Of a stretch of 64,000 nucleotides of DNA, positions 36,695 to 44,471 are shown in pieces (positions within the stretch are counted from its first letter, which is position 1; every line of letters begins with the position of its first letter). The translations under genes and the position numbers were made by a program. Location of the stretch: assembly GCA_947625245.1 (NCBI GenBank), contig CANQNO010000006.1:21876-85875 (forward strand), in the 5' to 3' direction. The notes beneath the pieces were generated by a model. That model was given only the letters and a program-made list of their open reading frames with translations, did not search any database and was not told where the DNA came from. The stretch is from an uncultured Clostridia bacterium (GTDB lineage: Bacteria > Bacillota > Clostridia > Christensenellales > Borkfalkiaceae).

Positions 36695-37879
36695 ATGAAA
36701 AAAATCATACCTGTATGCTGTTTTTTTCTGGCTTGCGCTATTCTTCTTCCGTGCTGTGCGCATAGTTGCGACGGGGAAAACGGGTATTACCAATACGATT
36801 ATTATGGCGTAATGAATTCCGACGCGGTGCTTAAAATTTACGCCGAACGGGGCGACGAAGAGGAAGAAAACAGATTTAAAGAGCTCGCCCGCAAAGTGGG
36901 GGAAATGCTGGCCGGCGTCGAAAAATCCCTCTCCGCGGAAAATCCGGATTCTTTCATTTCCCGTTTCAACGCCGCGTCGGACGGAACGGAAACGGAGATA
37001 GACTATAACGCCTATAAGGCGCTTTCGGTCGCAAAGGAGATATATAACTTAACGGGCGGAGCCTACAATCCCGCCGTGTATTACAGCGTAAAGGCGTACG
37101 GTTTCAACGGCGGCGAGCCGCCGAAATCCGCCGCGGAGCTGCCCGCGGACGAAGATATTTTTACATACGTCGAACTTTCCAAAGCCTTCGGCGGCGTAAC
37201 GTTGAGGGAAGAGGAAAAAGAGGGCGTCAAACGCTATTATGCCGCAAAGCCCGTAAATACTGCGGCGGAGAGCGGGGAGCTTGCGCTCAAAATAGATTTG
37301 GGCGGCATCGGCAAGGGCTACGCCGCCGATCTTGCGGACGGGCTTATCGGGGAATACGGCTTTTCATACGGATATTTCAGTTTCGGTTCGAGCAGCATAG
37401 CCTTTAAAAAATATCCCGACGAAAGTTCCTGTTACAATCTCAGAATTTCAAACCCGAGACTTGACGGCAAATCCCCGCAGAGCTGTCTCACCGCCACCGT
37501 TAAGGACGAAAGTGTATCCACGAGCGGCGACAACGTGAATTATTTTCTTCTCGATTCCGACGGCGACGGCATAAGCGAGCGCTTTTGCCATATAATAGAC
37601 CCGTTTACGGGCAAACCCGTGCAAAACGGCGTTATTTCCGTCACTGTTACGGGCGGCGCCGCTGCGGAAAACGACGCCCTTTCCACCGCGCTTATGGTTA
37701 TGGGAAAGGACGGGGCGTTAAAGTTTATAAACGAAAAACTCGGCGGCAGGCGGGTGGTTATGCTCTGCGAAGAGGAAAGCGGACTTTCGCTTTATACCAC
37801 AATGGCTTTAAGCGAATTCACTTTGGACGACCCGCGCTATGCCGTGCACTGTATTGCGGGAGGCGGAGATGTCGCTTGA
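36695..37879 (+). CDS. apbE: FAD:protein FMN transferase (ApbE family)
   Basis: 394 residues. A signal peptide ends at LLPCC (an unusual lipobox form) near residue 20, so it is exported and possibly lipid-anchored. ApbE enzymes use FAD to attach FMN to Thr or Ser of extracytoplasmic flavoproteins. The signatures KIDLGGIGKGYAAD and the later AENDALSTALMVMG (metal and nucleotide binding) are present. GAAGGAGG precedes the ATG. It overlaps the next gene, a NusG-II protein, by 11 bases. It is likely part of an extracytoplasmic flavin electron-transfer route; its target flavoprotein is not seen. Confidence 0.93.
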   Translation: MKKIIPVCCFFLACAILLPCCAHSCDGENGYYQYDYYGVMNSDAVLKIYAERGDEEEENRFKELARKVGEMLAGVEKSLSAENPDSFISRFNAASDGTETEIDYNAYKALSVAKEIYNLTGGAYNPAVYYSVKAYGFNGGEPPKSAAELPADEDIFTYVELSKAFGGVTLREEEKEGVKRYYAAKPVNTAAESGELALKIDLGGIGKGYAADLADGLIGEYGFSYGYFSFGSSSIAFKKYPDESSCYNLRISNPRLDGKSPQSCLTATVKDESVSTSGDNVNYFLLDSDGDGISERFCHIIDPFTGKPVQNGVISVTVTGGAAAENDALSTALMVMGKDGALKFINEKLGGRRVVMLCEEESGLSLYTTMALSEFTLDDPRYAVHCIAGGGDVA

Positions 37880-38330
37880 AAAAGTGCGGCAGGTCAGATC
37901 GGGCAGGTTCTTCCGCCCGGCAGACCTCATAATTTACGGGATAATCGCCGCCGCGGCAATCGCGCTCTTTATACTGTTTTTCGCAATAAAAAAGGATGGC
38001 GGATTGGAGGGGGTGCGCATTTTCGTGCGGGACGAGGTAGTTTTCGAATACAGCTTCGAAAGTGACGAATACAAGGTTTTTTCTTCCTGTGCCGAAGTCG
38101 TCAACGGCGAAAAACTTACCGTAAACATTACAACGGAAGAGGGCGGCAACCTTGTGGAAATAGACAGAGCGGCGCGCTCCGTGCGGGTTGTTTCCGCCGA
38201 CTGCCGTTCCCGCGATTGCGTATATTCCCCGCCCTTAACGGGCGCGGACGGCTTTATATGCTGTATGCCTCATCATATGCGCATATTGCCGTTTGGATAT
38301 AAAGATGACGGAAAAACCGTTATAATTTAG
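37869..38330 (+). CDS. Membrane-anchored NusG-domain-II protein
   Basis: 153 residues. One membrane segment (about 25-48) and then a NusG-domain-II-like beta domain with a Cys pair region CRSRDCVYSPP and CCMPHHM. In Clostridia this family is regularly linked with ApbE and with electron-transfer proteins, though its role is unknown. The ATG at 37869 has GGAGGCGGAG immediately upstream; an in-frame ATG at 37839 inside apbE is less likely. It is the last gene before the repeat region. Confidence 0.82.
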   Translation: MSLEKVRQVRSGRFFRPADLIIYGIIAAAAIALFILFFAIKKDGGLEGVRIFVRDEVVFEYSFESDEYKVFSSCAEVVNGEKLTVNITTEEGGNLVEIDRAARSVRVVSADCRSRDCVYSPPLTGADGFICCMPHHMRILPFGYKDDGKTVII

Positions 38331-38333
38331 CTG

Positions 38334-38480
38334 CCGCAAACCGCGTATAAGCGTCGTTCTGCTGTGTCGTGCTGTGGCAACCCTCAGTAAGGCTAACGCC
38401 TTCGGTACGACACGTACTTCTTTGTACGCTCCTTCGGGTTATTCCTCGCACTCCTTGCATAACTCGCTTCTCCGCGGTTT
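38334..38480. repeat. Dispersed intergenic repeat, copy 2
   Basis: 147 bp. It begins CCGCAAACCGCGTATAAGC and ends CATAACTCGCTTCTCCGCGGTTT, and its terminal AAACCGCG / CGCGGTTT form a perfect inverted repeat. The central hairpin is CGTAC-TTCTTT-GTACG, where copy 1 has TGTAC-TTCAGT-GTACA; the outer pair T-A has become C-G, so pairing is kept. It starts only 3 bases after the preceding stop codon. Confidence 0.78.
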
Positions 38481-38510
38481 CTAAAATAATTACATAGTAA
38501 TTTACGAGTA

Positions 38511-38723
38511 TGTCATTTCGAGGGATATGAGACCCGCGAAGCGGGCGATTGACCGAGAGAATCCCATGGTGGGTCTGCTCGTGGCAATTACGAGCGGACA
38601 CACTTCCTAAAATTACTACCGCTCTTTCATCGTTGGGATTCTTCGGCTACGCCTCAGAATGACAAGTAGGAAAGGGGGATTCTTCACTTCGCGCAGAATG
38701 ACAGTGAGGAGAGGGATTCTTCA
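38511..38723. repeat. Nested TGTCATT / GGGATTCTTC intergenic repeats
   Basis: A cluster of mutually inverted segments: TGTCATTTCGAGGG (38511-38524) leads to AGAGAATCCC, and GGGATTCTTC...AGAATGACA recurs at 38635-38664 and 38676-38703, with a third start at 38713. The terminal TGTCATT / AATGACA and GAATCCC / GGGATTC are inverted. Similar intergenic repeats are known to be widespread in several bacterial phyla. No ORF. Confidence 0.75.
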
Positions 38724-38746
38724 TTTTTGTTCAAAAATAAGTAAAA

Positions 38747-38784
38747 CAAAACACGGTCTTGCCTAAATGGCAAGACCGTGTTTT
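38747..38784 (-). terminator. tRNA-Ser terminator
   Basis: The 16-bp stem AAACACGGTCTTGCC / GGCAAGACCGTGTTT (38748-38783) directly follows the encoded CCA of the tRNA on the minus strand and has a T-run (seen as AAAACAAAA on the plus strand). Confidence 0.9.
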
Positions 38785-38874
38785 GGCGCGGATGGCGAGA
38801 TTTGAACTCGCGCTGCGGTTTCCCGCACTACTCCCTTAGCAGGGGAGCCCCTTGAGCCTCTTGGGTACGTCCGC
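38784..38874 (-). tRNA. tRNA-Ser (anticodon GCT)
   Basis: A class II tRNA on the minus strand with encoded CCA. The anticodon stem CTCCC / GGGAG holds the loop CTGCTAA, giving anticodon GCT (serine AGC/AGT). A long variable arm (TAGTGCGGGAAACCGCAGC) is as expected for tRNA-Ser. The T-arm is GCGAG-TTCAAAT-CTCGC. Acceptor stem GCGGACG / CATCCGC has one C-A mismatch at the sixth pair. It has its own promoter and terminator. Confidence 0.95.
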
Positions 38875-38893
38875 AACGTTTAAAAGCCTGTTA

Positions 38894-38922
38894 ACTATAA
38901 CATAATTTTCATAATTTGTCAA
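38894..38922 (-). promoter_or_regulatory. tRNA-Ser promoter
   Basis: On the minus strand TTGACA (38917-38922) and TATAGT (38894-38899) with a 17-base spacer, about 19 bases before the tRNA. Confidence 0.88.
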
Positions 38923-38973
38923 AACATTATTCGGCATTTTTAAAATTTGCATATAATAATTTTAAATTACCCC

Positions 38974-39002
38974 TTGTAAACACCGTCGGGATATGATATA
39001 AT
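38974..39002 (+). promoter_or_regulatory. Distal promoter of the surface operon or of a small RNA
   Basis: TTGTAA (38974-38979) and an extended TGA-TATAAT (38997-39002), spacer 17. It lies 320 bases before the first gene; the region between holds two near-copies of an 18-base AT-rich unit (39061-39078 and 39079-39096, each ending TATAAT) and no convincing ORF. Confidence 0.55.
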
Positions 39003-39213
39003 CAAACCGATAATATAATATTGTCGCGAGGCGTCGGTGCGGCATTGCGGGCGGAGTTTTGCATAAAAAATTTATAATGCATAAAATTTTTATAATTGTA
39101 ATAAAAAAGCCCCGCGCGGCGCCCGAATAGCCGATTATATATATGGTAGCAATTAACAAAAATGAAATTTTGGTGAATTAATTTATAAATTTCACATTTC
39201 CCGTCTAATTTAC

Positions 39214-39243
39214 TTGCTTTTTGGGTTTGACTTATTGTATAAT
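39214..39243 (+). promoter_or_regulatory. Proximal promoter of the surface operon
   Basis: TTGCTT (39214-39219) and TATAAT (39238-39243), spacer 18. This is the nearest good promoter to the start at 39323; the mRNA leader would be about 73 bases. Confidence 0.6.
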
Positions 39244-39322
39244 ACCCATATCCTGAAATAATAGGGATAGTTATGCCCTTTTGTTTTAAGATAAATATAC
39301 AAATAATATAAAGGAAGTGGCT

Positions 39323-42300
39323 ATGAAGAAATTTTTCCTGTTCGTGTTGGCAGCTGTCTGCGCCATATGCGTCGGTGCGGCGGTAGCTTGCTCGGGGAAC
39401 GACGGCGAATACTATTCGCTCGTATTCCGCCAGACCAACGGCGTGACCTATGTCTGTGACATCCCCACGACGGGCGTCGAAGTGCGCGCCGGCACGGAAG
39501 TCAGATTTACGATCACTCTGAGCGAAGAGGCGCAGGGCTATCCCGTCGTTTATAGGAACGACGAGGAAATGACCGCGGACAAAGACGGCTATTATTCTTT
39601 CACTCTTGACAAGAACACCGTCATCAAAGTTCTCGGCATAGACGCTCCGGGCGGAGAATATAACCGTATATTTTATAACAACGCTCCCGGTGCGACCGTA
39701 AAGTTCACTACCCAAAACGGCGACGAAATGCTTCAAAACGGCATGCTCGTACGAAACGGCACGCAAGTCGATTTTGAAGTTTCGCTCAGCGCGGACTATT
39801 TCGTTGAACCCAAAGACCAACCCAACGACGCGCCTTTGGTAAAAGCCAACGACACGGTTCTTGTGTCGACGGGCAGAACGGAAGCCGGCTGGACGTATTC
39901 TTTTGTTATGAACGGTCGTACGGAAATAACGATCGAACATATCAAAAAGAATATAACGGTGACATACGTCAACGGCGACACGCGCGTAAAATATTACGAT
40001 GCGGGCGGCGACCAGATAGATGCCGACACAGAGTTGCCTTTCAAAACGGGCGACGAAGTTAACTTCAAAGTCGAAATTTCCGTTTACTACAAACAGGATG
40101 AGCCTTACGAAGTACAAGCCAACAACGACATACTCACCATAGGTGACGACGGCTTGTATCACTACACGTTCAAAGACGACACACGGATTTCGGTCAACAA
40201 CCTCGTAATTGCACCGTCGTTTACCGAACGTCCCGAAGATTGCGGTTCGGGCACTGAACGCACTCCTTTCCTGCTTTCCGAGCCGATTGACCTTTACCAG
40301 ATGGCGGGCATCATAAACGGCACACAGAACGTAGGCGATGCATGGCGCCACGGCTATTACAGACTGGAAAAGGATATAGACCTTAAAGGCGAACAGCTCT
40401 TTATAATAGGCACAACGCAAAACGATTTGGCTTATTTTGCCGGTCATTTCGACGGCAACGGCCATAAGATCTCCAACTTCTACATTGTAGACAATTTTGT
40501 GGATCAGGAGACGTTCCAACCCATGGTTGCTTCCAGCGTAGGCATGTTCGGTACGGTCACTCCGAGAAGCGGCAGCGACAAGCCCGAAATAAAGAACCTC
40601 ACGCTTGAAAATTACCAAATAACCGCAAGCGCGGCAAGTCAGAATTACAGGCTTTCCGTGGGCAGTTTTGTAGGTATGGGTTACGGCGTAGACATTATAA
40701 ACTGCAAAGCGGTGGGCGGCACGATAACCGTTACCGGCGGTCAGCAGGCGGCATACGTCGGCGGCATAATAGGCCAGCAGGTGTCCGCTTATTCCGATAC
40801 GGGCGCGTTTGCCATAGAATCCAGAGTTATAGGTTGCGGCAGCAACGCTAAAATAAGAATTCCCGGCTCCAGCGCAAATTTGGTTTACGCAACGGGCGGC
40901 ATAACGGGCTTGCTCGGCGCAGGCGAACGCAGTGTTTCCGCATATGTCCTTAATTCCTACTTCACAGGTAATATTTCCGGCGGTTTACGTGCAGGCGGCG
41001 TAGTAGGTTACGCTTCCGACTTCACTTCCGTAATAAACAGCTATTCTAACGGCGTTGTAAGAGCGCAAAGCCCCTTCAGCGTGACGGGTATGAGCGAAAC
41101 GCTTTATGATGCGTACGCGGCGGGCGTTGTGGCTGAACTCGGCTATGACTCGATAGTTTCCGGATGTTTCTCCACAAGCTCTGTTTCTGCCGATACGGCA
41201 GGGCAAAACGCCACAAAAGTTGCAAAACCCGTTTATGCTATTTTGGGCGGCACGGAAGACGGAGTTAACAAACAGTACGGCTTTAACAAAGCCATAGCAT
41301 ACAACAACCTTCCGGAAAAAAATGAAGGCAAAATTCAAGTTTCCGAAGATAGCATCTCTAATATCATGGAAACTTTGGGCTGGCATGCAGACGAGTGGGA
41401 GACTGTAAACGGCTATCCCATCCCCAAAAATATTCCTTCTCGCGATATAACTATAAAATTTGTAGCAGACGGCGAGTTTGGCACGGTTAACGACCACAAG
41501 TCAACCGGCTATAAATCCCTTGCCGAATGGGGCAAGATAAACGGAAATAACAATATTCCCGAATATCTGCAAGGCGAGGGTAGCTACCGTTCTTACGGAT
41601 ATTACTTCGACGCGGAACATAAAAACAAAGTGCCTTTGGGCTATGTGTTTACGAACGTTACAACAACATTATATATAGCTTCCGCAGATTACAATGAGGT
41701 TGCGGGCAAGTATTATCTCGGAAACAACCCCCAAGTGGGAGCGTATATCGAACTCAACACCGACGGTACAATGTTCTACCGCAACGGCGCGGTAAGTCAG
41801 GAGACGACTTATTTCTACAACAAAGCAGAAAACGAAATCGTGCTTTTGAATACGGTAATAAGCGAACTTACCGAACAGGATTTGGGCAACGACGCCGGAA
41901 TTCTCAGCGAATATTTCTCGGTTTACTATAATTTCGGCGCGACGTTGGAAAATAACGCCTTGTCGATTGTCGGCGGCTATGTCAGCGAATTGACTCGCAG
42001 CACAACCGACGCCACCCAAATCAATGCCACGGGCAACACTATAACGCTGTTCCCTCAAACAAACCCTTTGAGAGGACTTAAACAAATTTCCGAAGAAATG
42101 AAATACGGCGAGTATTATTCCGAAGATAAGAACACCGTATACGGTTTCAACGGCAACGGCAACGGCTATAGAACAGTTAAAGGCGGCGACTCGCCCGTTA
42201 CAACTTATTTCACATATAATTATACAGGAAATAACATTACCATAACTTACGATCCCGAAAATACCGAGACCGCAACAATCGAAAATAACGTAATAGCCAC

Positions 42301-44449
42301 TATAAAAGATACGTCGGTTAAACCTTACGACGGCTTTACGGGCGTTTGGGAAGCGGCTTACGGCATTTCCGAAAAATACGAATTCGACGGCATGGGAAAG
42401 TGGAATCCCAACGTTGAAGATAATACCGGTGACTATACCATAGAAGGAGGTACTCTTACCGCAACAGGTAGTGCAAGTTTCACCGCAACAATCAATAAAG
42501 ACGGTTTCCTCGAAGTGAAAAAAGACGAAAAAACCGTAACTTATTACAGAGAGGGAAGCTTTAAGGGCGAGTGGTATTTCAGCAGAAAAGCCAACAATAC
42601 CAACTCCATATCCGTAAGCCTTGTGCTCAGCGGACTTACCGAAGCCGGCTACGGCACGGCTGTGGCAACCTTGTCCTCGGGCGAAGTTTACGAACTCGAT
42701 TACGAAAAGACGACTACAACCGACAATAAGCCGGGCGTCATGCTGCAGAATAAAGAAATTTTATACGGCAGTCTCGTTTATGACGACACGACGGGGCTTT
42801 TGAGCGGCGATTTCACGGGCTTTGCGGCGCGCTTTACCGCATACGACACATTGATGGGTTCATGGATAGCCGACGACGAAACTCTCTATTCGTTGAGCTT
42901 TAACGGCAACGGTTTCTATGACCTGTCCGCCGACAACAATAGCGGCTACAACGCCGTTAAACCCAAAGTTCAGGTTGTGGAAAAGGCGGCAGACGGCAAG
43001 CTTGTAACAAAGACGGCGGATTACCGCATCTACCGCACTGCAACCAACGGCTATAAAGCTAACGAAGGCTTTATTAAATACAAGAGCGGCAACGATACAA
43101 TTGAATATAAGTTGACATACGATCCTTTAGCCGATACCGTTTCGTTGCAGAAAAAGACGGGCGAAGCGTATGACAGCAATTCAATTACCGTTCAACACCG
43201 TGACGAGTGGTACGGCGTGGAACTCAAAGACCAAAACGGCAATGTTTTGGTATTCGACGGCAGGGGCAGGCTTAAAGACGGCGGTAAGCTTACTATAAAT
43301 AATAAAAACGGCACTCTCAAAGACGACGGTATTTATAAGATAACCGAACAGGGTATCAAAATTACCGATACAGACGAATATAACGATAGCCCTGACGTAG
43401 CTGTCGTTATAAAGAAAGGCGAAAAGCAAATCGGCGAAAGCGGAACCCATAACGTATATTATATCGAGGGTAAAGAGACCATCTTCTACAAGAATCTTCC
43501 TTTTGTGGGCGACTGGCTTATCGGCACGGTAAGGGGCGAGCTTACAATTTCCGAAGTCTATGCGGACGACACCGCCACCGGCTCCTACAAGATAAATGAA
43601 GGCAACGTAGATGTTCAAAATGCAAACTTCACTTATCACCAGGACGGCAATTATCTCGAGTTCACATACGGCAACAGCGGCAAGACCTATTATATTAACG
43701 CGCTCTCCGTGGGCAGCGATTACCGTTTGTCTTTCGGACCCGACAACACCTTCTCATCCGCAAACAACTACACTTGCGTAGTTGACGACGCCGAGCATAA
43801 GGACAAATATTACAGCAACACCTATTACGTATACGAAAAAGACTCCGAAGACAACTCCAAAGACAAAGATTTGGGCATGTTGGTATTCGACGGTCTCGGC
43901 AAATCCACCGGTACCGTAACCTATTACGGACTTACCGGAGAAAGCGCAATCGATTACAGCAAGGTGAACAGGAGACACACATACACGATAGCCGAATACG
44001 GCAGGGGTGAAAGGACATACGACTATCCCAGAATCTTCGACGGGTTCTATGAATACCTGCTTATCCCCATTTCGAGGGACGCGAACTTCGATGGCGACGT
44101 AATGTACTACCTGCACGACGGTGCAAGTGAAAACAGAAAGTACTTTGCGGTTGTTTATCCCGACGAACTGTACGGTCTTACGGTTAGCGACGGTAATGGT
44201 ACGAACTATACGTTCGACGGCGTAGGCGGCGTAACGGCATACAGCGTCACGGGCGATAATGTGGTATTATATAAATATACCGTAAAGAATATCAACACCG
44301 ATACCTATATCCACGACCTCATATTTACCGTAATCAATAAAGACGGCACAACGGGCGATTCGTACAATGTACAGTTGGACCAGAGCAGTGATGTGGATTC
44401 GGCAATGTGGCGTGTAATCATGGGCGACAAGATCACCGGGCAGGCATAA
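39323..44449 (+). CDS. Giant surface lipoprotein with repeated small beta domains
   Basis: 1708 residues. The signal peptide ends in a lipobox (AVAC, Cys23), so the protein is anchored outside. Residues 25-300 hold three Ig- or InlB-like units (for example FRQTNGVTYVCD and VTYVNGDTRVKYYDAGG). Residues 330-660 hold GLUG/beta-helix-type repeats (HFDGNGHKISNFY). From about 770 on there are six or seven related beta units of 80-130 residues that carry a motif like F-N/D-G-x-G (for example YGFNGNGNG, LSFNGNGFY and YTFDGVGG). The true start is the ATG at 39323 behind AAGGAAG. The gene heads the surface operon. It is likely an adhesin or substrate-binding scaffold; its ligand is unknown. Confidence 0.82.
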   Translation: MKKFFLFVLAAVCAICVGAAVACSGNDGEYYSLVFRQTNGVTYVCDIPTTGVEVRAGTEVRFTITLSEEAQGYPVVYRNDEEMTADKDGYYSFTLDKNTVIKVLGIDAPGGEYNRIFYNNAPGATVKFTTQNGDEMLQNGMLVRNGTQVDFEVSLSADYFVEPKDQPNDAPLVKANDTVLVSTGRTEAGWTYSFVMNGRTEITIEHIKKNITVTYVNGDTRVKYYDAGGDQIDADTELPFKTGDEVNFKVEISVYYKQDEPYEVQANNDILTIGDDGLYHYTFKDDTRISVNNLVIAPSFTERPEDCGSGTERTPFLLSEPIDLYQMAGIINGTQNVGDAWRHGYYRLEKDIDLKGEQLFIIGTTQNDLAYFAGHFDGNGHKISNFYIVDNFVDQETFQPMVASSVGMFGTVTPRSGSDKPEIKNLTLENYQITASAASQNYRLSVGSFVGMGYGVDIINCKAVGGTITVTGGQQAAYVGGIIGQQVSAYSDTGAFAIESRVIGCGSNAKIRIPGSSANLVYATGGITGLLGAGERSVSAYVLNSYFTGNISGGLRAGGVVGYASDFTSVINSYSNGVVRAQSPFSVTGMSETLYDAYAAGVVAELGYDSIVSGCFSTSSVSADTAGQNATKVAKPVYAILGGTEDGVNKQYGFNKAIAYNNLPEKNEGKIQVSEDSISNIMETLGWHADEWETVNGYPIPKNIPSRDITIKFVADGEFGTVNDHKSTGYKSLAEWGKINGNNNIPEYLQGEGSYRSYGYYFDAEHKNKVPLGYVFTNVTTTLYIASADYNEVAGKYYLGNNPQVGAYIELNTDGTMFYRNGAVSQETTYFYNKAENEIVLLNTVISELTEQDLGNDAGILSEYFSVYYNFGATLENNALSIVGGYVSELTRSTTDATQINATGNTITLFPQTNPLRGLKQISEEMKYGEYYSEDKNTVYGFNGNGNGYRTVKGGDSPVTTYFTYNYTGNNITITYDPENTETATIENNVIATIKDTSVKPYDGFTGVWEAAYGISEKYEFDGMGKWNPNVEDNTGDYTIEGGTLTATGSASFTATINKDGFLEVKKDEKTVTYYREGSFKGEWYFSRKANNTNSISVSLVLSGLTEAGYGTAVATLSSGEVYELDYEKTTTTDNKPGVMLQNKEILYGSLVYDDTTGLLSGDFTGFAARFTAYDTLMGSWIADDETLYSLSFNGNGFYDLSADNNSGYNAVKPKVQVVEKAADGKLVTKTADYRIYRTATNGYKANEGFIKYKSGNDTIEYKLTYDPLADTVSLQKKTGEAYDSNSITVQHRDEWYGVELKDQNGNVLVFDGRGRLKDGGKLTINNKNGTLKDDGIYKITEQGIKITDTDEYNDSPDVAVVIKKGEKQIGESGTHNVYYIEGKETIFYKNLPFVGDWLIGTVRGELTISEVYADDTATGSYKINEGNVDVQNANFTYHQDGNYLEFTYGNSGKTYYINALSVGSDYRLSFGPDNTFSSANNYTCVVDDAEHKDKYYSNTYYVYEKDSEDNSKDKDLGMLVFDGLGKSTGTVTYYGLTGESAIDYSKVNRRHTYTIAEYGRGERTYDYPRIFDGFYEYLLIPISRDANFDGDVMYYLHDGASENRKYFAVVYPDELYGLTVSDGNGTNYTFDGVGGVTAYSVTGDNVVLYKYTVKNINTDTYIHDLIFTVINKDGTTGDSYNVQLDQSSDVDSAMWRVIMGDKITGQA

Positions 44450-44471
44450 ATAAATAATAAGGAAGAAAAAA

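Noticed and set aside
30560-38510. CRISPR array in the repeat-bearing gaps
   Set aside because: The repeats are few, unequal in length, and inverted or tandem without regular spacers, and no cas genes are present.
38511-38723. Insertion sequence remnant
   Set aside because: Inverted ends exist but there is no transposase reading frame or target duplication, so I list it as a repeat only.
39226-39243. Promoter made of TTGACT and TATAAT just before the surface operon
   Set aside because: Only about five bases lie between them. The -10 pairs better with TTGCTT at 39214, 18 bases away.
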